Of a stretch of 64,000 bases of DNA, positions 47,997-60,110 are shown piece after piece; position 1 is the stretch's first letter; the number at the start of each line of letters is the position of its first letter. The notes below the pieces were generated by a model that was given only the letters and a program-made list of their open reading frames with translations, did no database searches and was not told the DNA's origin. The DNA is from Drosophila pseudoobscura (Eukaryota; Arthropoda; Insecta; Diptera; Drosophilidae), in NCBI RefSeq assembly GCF_009870125.1, contig NC_046683.1, positions 2,914,001 to 2,978,000 on the forward strand, in the 5' to 3' direction. The translations under genes and the position numbers were made by a program.

Positions 47997-49460
47997 GTTT
48001 CTGATTTGCATATAACTTTTCGAATGCAAATAAACTGGAATGAAACTGAGGCTGCCGCTGCCGCTGCCGCTGCCGCTGCCACTGCCGCTGCCCCGCCGAC
48101 TGACTGCGCTGCCCCTCAAGGCACGTGCCAGGGATTTATGTTAATCGCTCTATAGCCCCCCCACTCCCGCTCCCACACCAGAAAGAGAGGGCAGACAGGT
48201 AGGAGAGGCGAGAGAGGGACATGCCTGTGCAGTGGAAGACTCGGAAGCGAGTTCTTGGGCAGCATCGAGCATGCCGAAATAGATAAGATTGTCAACGAGT
48301 ATTGCAGTACTCTACGAGATTATTAGAAGTGCACTGGGGAGGCACTGTCCGGCACAACAGTTTGCAGGCATTAATCCGTTTCCTTAGTGTTTGTCTCGTC
48401 ACATTCCCCACCCCCCCATCCCACCATTCGCTAGGAACGGAATCATACGATGCCCGACACGAGAGCTTCCGACAGCTCTCAACATCAAACCCGAATGTGC
48501 GAGCCCTTCCCGTTCCCTTGGGTTCGTTGGGTAAATGATTTGCTCGCACGGGATCTGCATCGGCAGCCACGCTCGTTGCATCATTCATAGCGGATTCACG
48601 AAAGAGCATTAAATAATAGCAATAATGTGCAGGGCATCTGCACACAAACAAAAAAAAAGAAAACCACTTTGATTGCACAATTTGCGAAAAGCAAACAAAA
48701 CAAAATCTAAAACTGAAACTACAGTCGGTCGGTGGTCGCTCAATGTTAATGAGTCGTGGGCGCGGACGCGGGCGGGGGCATGGGCGTGGGCGTGGGCGTG
48801 CAGGAATCTTTAATCGTTTAATCGCCTCGACTTTCGACTCGATTGAATGGAATGGAATCGAATATCAAATTGACAGCGCCGCCTACCTACCTACCACCTC
48901 GCTCTAATCTGCATTGAGGGGAATGCATGGGCAGGGGCAGGGGCAGGGGGGGGCTGGGGGGCGTGGGTGACGTGTGTGCCATAACCAAGTGGGGTGACGG
49001 TGACGCCATTTTGTGTTTAGAATTGCACAACAGACACCCCATCCCCATCGCCAGGGCATCTCGGAGGGAGAGATAAGGGACAGACAGAGAGAGAGAGAGA
49101 GGGAGAGAAGAGTGATCTCTAATCTCAAGGCTGATGCCCGATTATATTTCAACTGTATTTATGCACATACCGTATGTCCCCCCCCCTCCGTAAGTGCCGC
49201 ATACTTTGCTCTCGGGATTTCTCCATGTATTCGCTTTGTTGGCTTTCCATTTTAATTTTGCAAAAATCTGTCTGTGGCTAAGCCCTCCAATCCCAGTCCC
49301 AGTCCCAGTCCCAGTCCCAGTCCTGGCTCTAATCCTGGGAGTCAAAACAGATTTTTCTACATTTATGCAAAGTCATAAAAAAGCCCACGACAGCGCGCGA
49401 GAGAGACAGAGAGAGATACAGAAAGAGTTGACCCAGAAATGACTAAGGAACCAGCCCCCG

Positions 49461-49751
49461 GTACACTGAGAGAAAAGGGAGTATTAATTGCACTGGCATA
49501 CATTCCCCCGATCCACCACCAGAAATCATTCATTTATGAAAAAAACTCAATTAAATATATAAATTATGAATCAATTTAAATATAAATAATATTTAATTAT
49601 AATACAAATAAAACTCTAATATGTTTTATTTATTTAAAAGTGTTTTATATTTCGATTAGGCATGGAGACTTTTCAATGAATTTACATTTAAATCAAGGGG
49701 AAATGGTTTTCCGGTTTTTCCTGTTGCCATGACTGTTTTCTCCGAGTGTAT
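49461..49751. mobile_element. AT-rich MITE-like element with TA target duplication
   Basis: The left edge is TA-CACTGAGAGAAAA and the right edge, read inward on the other strand, is TA-CACTCGGAGAAAA: an 11 of 13 inverted match with TA on both sides. The interior is about 260 bp of AT-rich sequence without an ORF. A TA duplication with short inverted ends is typical of non-autonomous Tc1/mariner-type elements. The family is unnamed here. Confidence 0.55.
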
Positions 49752-51830
49752 GTCTAGTACACACACAGCTTGAACACACAGTGAGTGCTCGGCAATAGCC
49801 CCAAGGATGCCCAAAAGGAAGTAAACGTGTCAGCGAAAACAATATACTCCTCTCCACTGGCCCCAGCCCCAGCCCCAAGGAATGGGGGACGAGGCGAAGA
49901 AGCTCGAGCCGTGCGTTGCCTGAAGGATTTACCCAGTTTTTCTTTTCTATTACAAATATAATTCATTTCAATTTCAGCTCCGACAGCGCCCCAGCCTCCG
50001 CCCCTCACTGGATCCCCGCCCCCCCTGAAACTACTGCCGGTCCGGGGACAAAATCAAATTAGTGACGGGCCCCAGCCGCCTCTCGAGCCCCCAGGAAGAG
50101 CCCTCGGCACCAGCTCCGATATCATTAAGCATGTGGTTAGGATCCGATTCGGAGACCTTACATCAATTAATCTGGCATCTCGGCATCTCGGAATCTCGGC
50201 ATCCCGGCATCGCAAATTGAGACGAATCGAATGGAAAACAAATGGCCATCCGCTTAGTCCTGAGTCCTGAAGAGTGAAGACAGAAGAGAGAAGCCCAAGG
50301 ATGCCCCGGTGCTCCGCTCCTATCAATATCAATCGCTTGGCATTTGCTTCTCGAGCGAACGGACGGACGGACGGACGGAGACATTTCCCAGAATTTAATG
50401 TAAGCCTTACCTAGCCCCGCCCTCCACAGCAGAGAGAGAGAGAGAGAGGGAGAGACAAGGTGGAAAGGCGGAAACTCGGCGGGTCGTCTGGTGGTGCTGC
50501 CTGGCCCCTGCTGGGCGGAGGGAATATTGCGATGAACATTTGCGTGCAGCATTTTTCAAGAGCATTTCCGGAGCATTAGACCACGACCAGTGGTGCGGGG
50601 GCACAGGGGGAAACCAGGAGCTTACTTGCAGGAAATTGAATTCCTATGTTATGCCGCATAACGGCATAGCGGGCCCTCGAGCAGGAGGAGGGGGGACGGT
50701 GCACGGTGCACGGTGCAGATGGCGCCGGCAAAATGTCATTTCCAGGCATCCTCTTATTGTACCAGGACTAGGAATGCCATCATTCCATCTTCTGGCTCTG
50801 TGGCATGTGTCAGAAAGATGGAATGCCAGTTGGAGAGAGTTGGCAATGGCCGGAGAGAAAGAGATGCCAGCTGAGGAAGGAGGAGGAGGTGGAGGAGGAG
50901 GAGGAGAAGGAGGAGGAGGAAGAGGAGGAGGAGTCTCCTGCAAGAACAGGCAGCAGATTGCAATCGCCGATTAATTGACTTGCCACATTGACACCTGTAC
51001 ATGGACATGGAGCACACACACACACACACACCAAGTACAGTGCGTTTCGCCATAGAAACGCCATAGGCCCGTCTCGATCCGCCAAGAGGGGCCCCAGAGA
51101 GATAAGAGGGAAGTGGGTATACGAGTATTACCATCCGGTAACTGCCTTGATTCATTGATCGCTGATTCAGACACAAGCAAGGGACCATTTCCAAGTGAGT
51201 CAAGTCCATGGGAGGGGGACACAAAAGGAAAACCAAAGTGGATTTTCGAGATTGAATTACATTTTGTGTCCATCCATTATTCTACCATCTTTCGATCTCT
51301 TGCCAAAATGGCTTACACTTTCGAAACGGACTGCTCGCGGGAGTAAGGCAGAAGGTGTGGGGGTCTGGGGCTGGGACGGGGACTGTGGCTGTGCCTGCCA
51401 CTTTCGATGGCAGCTGCATTAATTAAAATCTACAACAAATTTGATTGCTCTATACTACATACATTCATATATATATATATATAACGTCGGGGCAGGGGGA
51501 GGGGGAGTGGGACGGCAGGCGTGGCTGAGAAAATTGTGGTCTACACTGGACAGCCAATGTGGGGAATTTGCCACAAAATATCTGCGATCTGAGACTGGAT
51601 ACGGAGCAGATCCCACGATGCGAGGAAGCACCGAAGCATCTCATCGGTAGTGTAGTGGTTCCGGTGAGTGCAAATCGAAAAATATCGAAAAACATATCCC
51701 CTGTAGGCCAGTGCTGGCGGTGACCGATGGTGACGAAGGCCGGAGAGCGTCGTCGCTGTCGTCACATTGGCCGAAGTCCCAAAGTTATATTCCACTTTTC
51801 ACGTTCCACGCTCCACGTTCCGCTACTCTC

Positions 51831-51834
<4 letters not shown>

Positions 51835-51870
<36 letters not shown>
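51835..51870. repeat. (CA)18 microsatellite
   Basis: Eighteen uninterrupted CA units. Confidence 0.95.
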
Positions 51871-51872
<2 letters not shown>

Positions 51873-52199
51873 CACATAGGGTATAAAAATATCCTACTAT
51901 CGCAAATACAAAAAAAAAATAGAAGAAAAAACAAACGAAAACCAAAGCGAAACCGAGGTGGAAAGAGAGGGGCAGGCGGGCAGGCATTAGTCATCCGCTT
52001 TCGAGTACGAGGCCAAAAAAAAAGAAACAACAAAAAAACACCCAACAAGAAAGAAAGCCACCGTCCGACAATGTCCGACTAGACGATACCCATCCAACCC
52101 ATGGAACTAAGGAGCGAATCATTCGATGAATCCAGCATTCAATATCCTTTTGTATGAAACATCGCATGTCCTTCAAGGTCGAATATTAATTATCCTACT

Positions 52200-52660
52200 A
52201 TTTTTGCTCCAGAATATATATTGCAGTACTGTAGTATTTATAAGAAAATAAAATACTAATAAGAACAAACAAAATATCTAAAATACTATATATGTATATA
52301 AAAATACCAAACAATAATTGTAGTATTTTTATCATAAATTTTCCAAACAATAAATTTGGTATTTTTTCTGGTAAATCATATAAAACCAAACTAACCAAAA
52401 AAGATTTTTAGTATTTTTTGCTGTAAAAATCATAAAAATACCAAAACAATTTGATGAGTTTACCAAACAATATTTTTGGTATTTTTTTGTGTATTTTTTT
52501 TATTTTACTGTTGTATTTTTATGGTGTTCTTTTGTTTAATATAGTATTTTTGTTGATAAAATTAAAAAACACAAACAAATATTTTTATTATTTTTGTTGT
52601 ATTTTTATGATTTTTTTTTGTTGAATTTAAATCGAATGAAAAGAAATAATTATTATTTCA
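52200..52660. repeat. AT-rich block of imperfect palindromic repeats
   Basis: Variants of ACCAAACAATA ... TTTGGTATTTTT recur about every 50-70 bp (near 52305, 52340, 52385, 52440 and 52463). Many pair with their own TTGGTATTTTT partner to form small hairpins. The block is over 80 percent A+T and has no coding frame. Confidence 0.65.
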
Positions 52661-54598
52661 ATTTAGAAATATATTTTATGTGGCTTGGCCTTGGCTCAGT
52701 TGGCCAGAATATACATATATCCATTTTCTTGCACCTCCCCACCACTCTTCCTTTATTCCGCTTTTATTTTTAATTTATTTTTGATCGAAAACCTTTAAAT
52801 TATTAAATAATCATTATTTTTGATTATTTTTTTCCAAATAATTATAAAAATGGATAAATATAATCACCGAAGATTAACCGTAAAACTTGAAATCAAATTT
52901 GTATTTATTATTTTGCAAGTCCCAGTGTAATTTTCTGTTCTCTCTCTATAAACAGTAGGTTCCCACAATATGGATCGATGGATGGTAAATGGGTCGATAG
53001 ATCTACATACACATATACTTGAATGTGCACTCGTGTCACATATCGTCCCCCAATTGCATATACCCAAGGACTGGCTGACTGGCTGGCTCTCCGACTACTA
53101 CCGGGTGTAGTATTTGGTGTATGAAAAGAATTTGCTTCGGCCATGGGCAGCCGTCGCCTCGACTTTGCCTCCGACTTATCTGCCTCTCCCTCTCTACCGT
53201 TCTCTCACTCACTCTCTCTCTCACTCTCTTGGTGTGCAGAGGTGCCACACAGGAGTGGGGCGGGGTGTAAAGTGCGATTTGATTACACATGTGCCCTGGT
53301 GTGCGCTGGTGCGCTGTGGCGCTGTCTCATCCGCATAGTTGGTTTATGGTTTTTCGCCTCCAAATGGAGCGCCTAAGCGGCTCCGATAAAAGGTGCCAAC
53401 CGATAAGAAGGCTAACGGGGGACGCGGGTCTGGAAGGGGGAGTCACTAGAGGGGGGTTTCGGGTGGGAAGTGGAACTAGCTGCAAGTGCGAGGAAGGTTG
53501 TTGGCCAACTTGGCCCCAACTTTATCAGCCACCAAACGAAACACGTTTCATGTTCCAGCCAGCTGCCGCCGTTCCGTTCCGTTTCGCACTTTCAGGCGTT
53601 CCAAGAAATTGCCAGGCAGGCAGGCCAGGTGTGTGGGATTAACGGTAAATGAAATCAATCTACGAATACATATAGATGTGCCTACTATTTACCCGGGAAA
53701 TGGTCAAACGGATAATGAGCCATAATGAGAATATTAGTAGTAGTAGAAGCCGTCCATCCCGAGAGGGCCCTGCGATGAATGGAAGGGGAACAGCAGGGGA
53801 ATAGGCCAAGCAGAAGGGGGGGGAGAGGAGAGATCACACGCTGGCATATTTCTGGGATCTGAAGGCCTTGGATGGGATCCATCTGTGAAGCAGTACTCGT
53901 ACGCTACCTATCGAGGACTTATCGTATCGATACTTATTGAATTTGGCACTCTTTTTGGCACTCTTTAGGGTTACGGGTCCACCCCAATGCCTGTGGGGCT
54001 GAAAAGGCAGGCCAGACGTAGTCCATCCACAGGTAAAAATAAAAATGTTGTGCCACTTTTTCTGTTCGCTCATCTCCGCCTTCTTCCGCCCTCCTCCTCC
54101 TCTGTTTGATACGCAATTATTGGGCAATCTTCGGAGGAGGAGGAGTGCGAAGCGACAGGTGGCGGCATGGGGCATGGAGCGAAGGGTGTGGTGCAACTTT
54201 TTCACCTCCCCCCATCCATAAACACACAATACTTATGGATCGAAGGGGTGGGGGGGCAAAGCGGCAAGCAGACAATCAGGCAAAGTAGGGAGGATTCCAC
54301 CCCCCCTCCGCACCTCTTCTGTCATGTTTCTGTCTACGCTAGGAGGGAGAGGGGGAGGGGGAGGGGGAGGGAAAGGGGAAGGCAAGTCCTTCAGTTTGTC
54401 ATGCGCCCTGTCAAAAAATTTATGTAACTAGCAATAGGCCGAAGTGGCACTGCCCCCCCCTCCAAGGGCCAGTGGAAGGTCCGACACAAAAAATTGATTT
54501 TTTTGTTGTCTTTTTTGGAACAAATTTTCGGAAAAGTCCCCCCACAGGAAAGGGCCATGGGGGTGGCCAGTGTTTTTGTGGCAAGGTCAAGCCCCTGT

Positions 54599-54652
54599 GC
54601 GTGTGTGTGTGTGTGTAGGTGTGTGTGTGTGTGTAGGTGTGTGTGTGTGTGT
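54599..54652. repeat. Compound (TG)n microsatellite
   Basis: Three TG runs separated by TAGG interruptions. Confidence 0.95.
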
Positions 54653-56615
54653 GAACCAGGAATTTCCCGCCAGTCCAGAAGCCAGAAGAATTCCTGATGG
54701 TCTCTCTGGCGGGACTTCCTACAGGCCGTCGATCCCATGGAAACACCAAAAGAACAAACAAAACAAAAACTGCTACAAATTAAAATAGAATTAGGGCGGA
54801 CGAGGATATCCGGCGTATTGTTGGGCCATGCCAAGGATCCCCTGATGGAACGGCCCTCACAGTCACCGTTCGGGGACCCTCAGAACCAAAAGTAGAGCTT
54901 GTGGCCACTTGAGGAGGATTCCTTGGGTTCCAAAAATACGAGAAGCACACACAAAAATAATACCCATACACAATAATTCGCTCAAGAGAATTTCTATAAT
55001 TTATGCTTGAGTTTTGGTTCGAGAATGTGTAGGTGTGTGTGTGTGTGTGTGTGTGTATCTGCAACTGAGAGTATCTTTAATGATTGGAGAACTAAATGCT
55101 TATGCCATCGCTCATCCATCTCCAACCCAATTTGTTCTTTATCTTTGCTCTCCGTTCATTCGTTTGTTTATTTTCCATCTGCTGTGAGGAGGAGGCGGAG
55201 GCGGAGACGAGTGTCTGCTGTTACAAAATCATCAAAAGTGAAATATATATTTATTTAAAGGAAAAACACACACTTACACACACACACACGCAGACACAGG
55301 CACAGAATTGGAATTGCAAAATCAAGAAGAATGACTGCTGAATGCTGGCAAATCGGGAAATAATTAAAGAACGGTATGGCATGGCATGGCATGGAATGGA
55401 ATGGAATGCTTTTCCTTGAATTTAATTGAAAATGCTCGAACGCCTGCCCCCAGATACTTGTGTGCACAGTGGCATCCACCATTCAGGCATTTTGCGTAGC
55501 CCAATTTGTGGCACTTTTTGGTTCAATTAAATGATTATTCACTTGGTTATCGCCACCCCTAAGATTCACTCGAATTGCAAAACAAATATCCACTGAAACT
55601 GCACTTGAACTTTGACAAGATTCCATGTGAACCCTTGTCCCCCCCGCACCCCCCCCACAGGACACCCCATGGAGCGTTGGAGAGAGCGAGAGAGAGAGCT
55701 CCTGCTGGGACATACTCAGGGTCTGGTCCTGGCATTGCGTGACAGCAAATGGAATTTCAAGAAGGGAGAAATATATTCAAGATTTTCTTGAAGAGACTGA
55801 GGAGCAAGCCGTTGAGTTTTCGGAACGAAATTCAATATTTTGTTGGGTTTTTTTTTTGGTTTTTTTTTTGTTAATTTTTGAGCCTCTTTCCTCTTGAAAT
55901 GAAATTAATGGCCTGGCCGCTAGGGCGTATGCGTGATATAGAGTGGGGGGTGAGGAAAAACTAAAACTAAAAACTTTTTACGCCCTTTGTTGTTGTCGTC
56001 GACACATTTCCCCCCCACGCCACTCTTCTCTCTCTCTCTCTCTCTCTAGCACCATCATCGCCATTCGGTGGAAAGAGTTTAAGAACTTTTCATGACATTT
56101 TCGCTCGTTTTTCGCCTAATTAAAAATTTTAATTAAAAAAAAAAGCAAGATAAAGACAGAGAGAGAGAGAGAGAGGGAGGGGGCTATAGAGTAGTTATTG
56201 GGAGGGGAAGGAGTGAGAGAGGAGAGCATATATTCAACTGGAAAATACCAGGAAAAATACACGACATACCAAATACCAAGAACTGTCGCAATTAATCCAC
56301 TCGATAAACAGTTGAGTGGCACAAAAATTAACTCTCTCACTCGCTGCCTCCCTCTCTTTCTCGTGTCCTTGCAAAAAAAGAAAATCTCAAATTTAATGGA
56401 AAATATTCAGAGGTTTTTTTTGTTCTCCGAGTGGGAGGGAGAGAGAGACAGAGGGGGGCGGTAACAGCGGGGTAAACGTCATTGACATTGGACCGCCGCA
56501 GCAGCAGACAACAGGGGGGGTGGTAGAGGGACGGAGGGGCGACGGGGGCGAGCATAAGTCCGAATGAGTAATCGTCAAGAGGAAAACGGTAAATGCAATG
56601 CCGCTCTGCACGTGT

Positions 56616-56647
<32 letters not shown>

Positions 56648-58051
56648 AGGCGCCAATCGACAATTGAATTTTATCGATTTCACAACAAACAGAACAGAGA
56701 ACAGAGCACAGAGCACAGAGAACACAATAAAAGAGAGACAGAAAATGGCAGACAATAAAATGGCACACACTGGGAAGGGGGGCGGGCAAAAAGGGGGGAG
56801 CAGAGAGCGACAGTGAGAGAGAGATTTATTGAAATTTAAAGAATACTTTACAAAGTATAATCAAGATATTCCATCCATCAACATTCGATACATCGAAAGT
56901 ACCAAGTACTACTCGATACTCGGGATTATCGCTTAAGGGAGGAGGATCTAGTACTACGGAGCCCACAGCCCCGCCGAGAGATTCGGGTAGTGCCGAGGGG
57001 CCCATGTGGTGTCAGCCGTGCTCCGGTTTTCGCAAATATTTGCCGATTACGTTTTTTGTGTGTGGTGTCCGATTTTCGATGGCGATATTTCACTCGATGG
57101 AAAGCGGTTTTGAGTCGTTTGAATCTTACGATTTGCAAAAACCGGAGCAAGCAGTCCTGCGATTTGCGATAACCGGAGCATGGCCGTGTATTTTTCGTAT
57201 TTCAGGTTTTCTCTGGGGAATTACTATCAAAGAAAATAACCCCAACAGTGGAGGAGGTATCGTATCATCACAAACTATATGATCTATGCGGTATCTGTAT
57301 TTCTATCCATGAAAACCAATATAAATATGAATAGTTTTCAGCACCACCTTGTGATTCATATCATTCGAATGATTTATTCACTGGGGGAAACATTTGACTC
57401 GATTCACGGTCCAATCGATGAGGGCTATGCGACTCTTTGGAAAGAGCATGAGTTTGTTTAGGGTTGGCTCTCAGGGTTTTGGAAAATCCAACAGGTGGAA
57501 AGGCTTCAATGTAGCAGCAACACAGTGCTCTAAGGATATTTGCCGTTGGTTTATTTGCACGCGACACGTCTAGCCGTTGAGCAGCGACGCACCGCACCGC
57601 GAGAGAGAGACAAGGACAGCAAGAGAGCAGCAGAGAGGGAATGGAATGCCTCACCTTGCTGGCGAATACACCTTGAACTAGAGCGGAATTAAAGGCACAG
57701 TGGAGGACGATAAAGGCGTGGCAATGACACTCGGCTCAGCACACCTCCGTTCCCCCTCCCCCTCCCCACCGCCTTCATCCTCTTATTCGCCTTCTGCCTC
57801 TTCTTTGTTCACTTCCTCTTCTTCTGGCGCTTCTATTCCAACGCCTTCTCTGCGACAGCGACAGCGACACCGACTGCGACTGCGGCTACGGCTGACGTTT
57901 GTTTGCATTTAGTTTTACTTTTCGGATACCCTTTCTTTCCCCATTCGGGTTGAAGAGAATATTTATTGGTGTGTGCCGTTTGTAGCGGTATTATTTTCGA
58001 GCGAGAGAGCCATGCGGATCGTGAGTGCCTGCTCTCAGCGAGTGTTTACAG

Positions 58052-58310
58052 TGGACTGTTAACGGACAGCGGTGCCCAGGAACGCTAACAGGCTGTTAAC
58101 AGGGTGCCCGAACAGCGCTAATGCTGTGGCTGTTAACCGGATGCCTTAACAGAGCTGCTGCTGTGGCTGTTAACCTGGTGCCTGGCGCGGTGGCTGTTAA
58201 CCTGGTGTCCTAACAGCGCTGTGACTGTGGCTGTTAACCTGGTACCGTAACAGCGCGGTGGCTGTTAGCTGGGTGCCTTTACAGCGCTACTGCTTTGCTG
58301 CACAGCTGCT
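58052..58310. repeat. Minisatellite of about 37 bp units containing GGCTGTTAAC and TAACAGCGC
   Basis: Six to seven diverged units start GGCTGTTAAC (58091 and on), continue CTGGTGCC, then TTAACAGCGCTG, and end GTGACTGT or similar. Two units are shortened by about 10 bp. Within each unit GCTGTTAA and TTAACAGC are inverted, so each copy could fold into a hairpin. It lies in the presumed Zdhhc8 5' intron. Confidence 0.85.
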
Positions 58311-58555
58311 GTGCCCAGAACCCAGAATCGCCAGCACTCAAGTCCACAGATTCAGGGATTATCTGTAGATCTTATCGGGGAAAGGATCTTTCGGATCTGT
58401 CAGTGGCAATGGTTTTACCAGGTAGGGTATACAAAATGTGAGTGGCAATATTTTGTCTTGCTTTTCTGATTCTTTTTGCTTGGTTTTTTGTTTTTTCTCA
58501 TTGCTTTTTATGGCAATGGCCGGCGGATATTATCAACGGGCAGCAACAGCAACAG

Positions 58556-59638
58556 TCACAGAAACAGAAACAGAAACAACAACAGCACAACAGCACAGAC
58601 ACTGGGCACAGAGGCACATGCTTTTGCTTTTGCTTTGCTTTTGTTATTATTGTTATTATTTATCAGAGCCCAGCGACGGCGTCGGAAATTTATTTTCATT
58701 AACAAGTTGGGCACAAAAAGCATCGACCGACCCGACCCACCGCCTGGCCCTGGCAATGCCATAGAAAATACACGACCTACGAGGGGGTGGGGGGGGGGGG
58801 GGGCCCTCTCCAAGGGGTGTCGTAGCGTAGATCCACTCGGGCGTGAAAAGTGTTTCTGGGAACTCGGCAGAACAGCCACAGAAACAGAAACCGTCTTTGT
58901 GGTCCATCTACTGGCTTTGGGCTTTGGCTCTTCTAAGGTCTCAATTGTTTTTGCAGAGAGTCCTCCTGCCAGGCCTCCTGCCAGCCTCCTGCCACACCGC
59001 CAGGAGCAGCAACTGGAGAGGGAAGAGAAGTGGCTATATGCACTGCATAATGGGATCATCTCTGACTTCATGGAGGTTTGTTTTCCGCCAAAAAAAGGGA
59101 AACATTTCCTTGAAATTGTAGTTAAAGGAATTGTGGAATCATGGAACAGCTCAGGGAATAGGGACCATGGAATGAAACAAGATTTGTACAAATTTCCTCT
59201 CAACTCAAGAGAGAGAGAAGCGAAGGAAACTCTTCCGAAGGAACTCTTCTGCGAAGACTTCCCATCGAAGTGATCAATGGACAATGCTGGACAATGGATA
59301 GAGGAATCGGCCTGCTCTGTGTCCCACTCAGCAGGCCCTCTGGGGGCAGAACCCAAAGTAGAAGGACTAATTATAGTACGAGCATGCCCATGGGTGGGGT
59401 TTGGGTGGGTGGGGGGTATACGAATTGGAGATGGCCCACAGGCAAGCGGCAGGACTTGACCAGAGCGAGAGAAACCCCAGAGATAATTCGATGAAGCACT
59501 TCCCACAATTCCATTACGGAAACAGTTGAATCTGATTAAAACCAGCTCCATCCCGAGGCAGGGACTGGCCTCAGTTTTGGTCGTGCCTCGTGCCCGTCCG
59601 AAAAAGTCCATCGCTAATGTTGTGTGCACATAGTACAT
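58556..59638 (-). CDS. Unrecognised 360-codon ORF in presumed intron
   Basis: An ATG-initiated frame at 59638 stays open to 58556 on the Zdhhc8 strand. It has no recognisable domain, contains low-complexity parts (a Pro run over the G tract, an Asn run, a hydrophobic Leu/Phe end), and overlaps an open frame on the other strand (58476-59273). It is listed because of its length, not because of coding evidence. It may well be chance. Confidence 0.15.
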   Translation of the reverse strand: MYYVHTTLAMDFFGRARGTTKTEASPCLGMELVLIRFNCFRNGIVGSASSNYLWGFSRSGQVLPLACGPSPIRIPPTHPNPTHGHARTIISPSTLGSAPRGPAEWDTEQADSSIHCPALSIDHFDGKSSQKSSFGRVSFASLSLELRGNLYKSCFIPWSLFPELFHDSTIPLTTISRKCFPFFGGKQTSMKSEMIPLCSAYSHFSSLSSCCSWRCGRRLAGGLAGGLSAKTIETLEEPKPKASRWTTKTVSVSVAVLPSSQKHFSRPSGSTLRHPLERAPPPPHPLVGRVFSMALPGPGGGSGRSMLFVPNLLMKINFRRRRWALINNNNNNKSKAKAKACASVPSVCAVVLLLFLFLFL

Positions 59639-60044
59639 GGCACAACGGGGTAATCAAATAAGTTACTGCCATTTACGGGGTATTTATAACAGACACACGT
59701 ACACGCACCCACGTACAGGCACTCGCACACACACTCATGGTACATGGTATATCATTGCTGCCGGCTGTTGCTTGTCGGGGGGGGGGCGGGAGGGCGTGCG
59801 TGGTCTCTCAGGTGCAGTCCCCCCCGTCCCCCCCGCCGAGTGCCATGCCTGCTCTTTCCATGTACATTGCTTGCACATAGACGAGAGTCTGTATAATTTA
59901 TATCGCGTGGCTGACACTAATTCAATTCAATTAGAAAATCTCCAGGAAAATGCTGGAAAAACGAAAGCCCAAGCGAAGGAAAGGGAAAGGCTGTTGTCGG
60001 TCCGGGGCCGAGGCTCGAATACCCTTCCAGGTGCAGGAAGGGCA

Positions 60045-60110
60045 AGAGTCCTGCCTGAATAGGTTTCGAAAATTTTCGGTTTTTCTCTCTCGCTCACTCT
60101 CTACAATGCC
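60045..60110 (+). repeat. Dispersed repeat family, copy E (short, forward)
   Basis: AGAGTCCTGCCTGAATAGG is followed by TCGAAAATTTTCGGTTTTTC and CTCGCTCACTCTCTACAAT. It carries the left end and the palindromic core of copy A with the middle deleted. Confidence 0.6.

Noticed and set aside
51641..51660. tRNA-like 5' end with a perfect A-box (TAGTGTAGTGG)
   Set aside because: No B-box or acceptor stem follows within 80 bp, so it is at most a fragment or chance.
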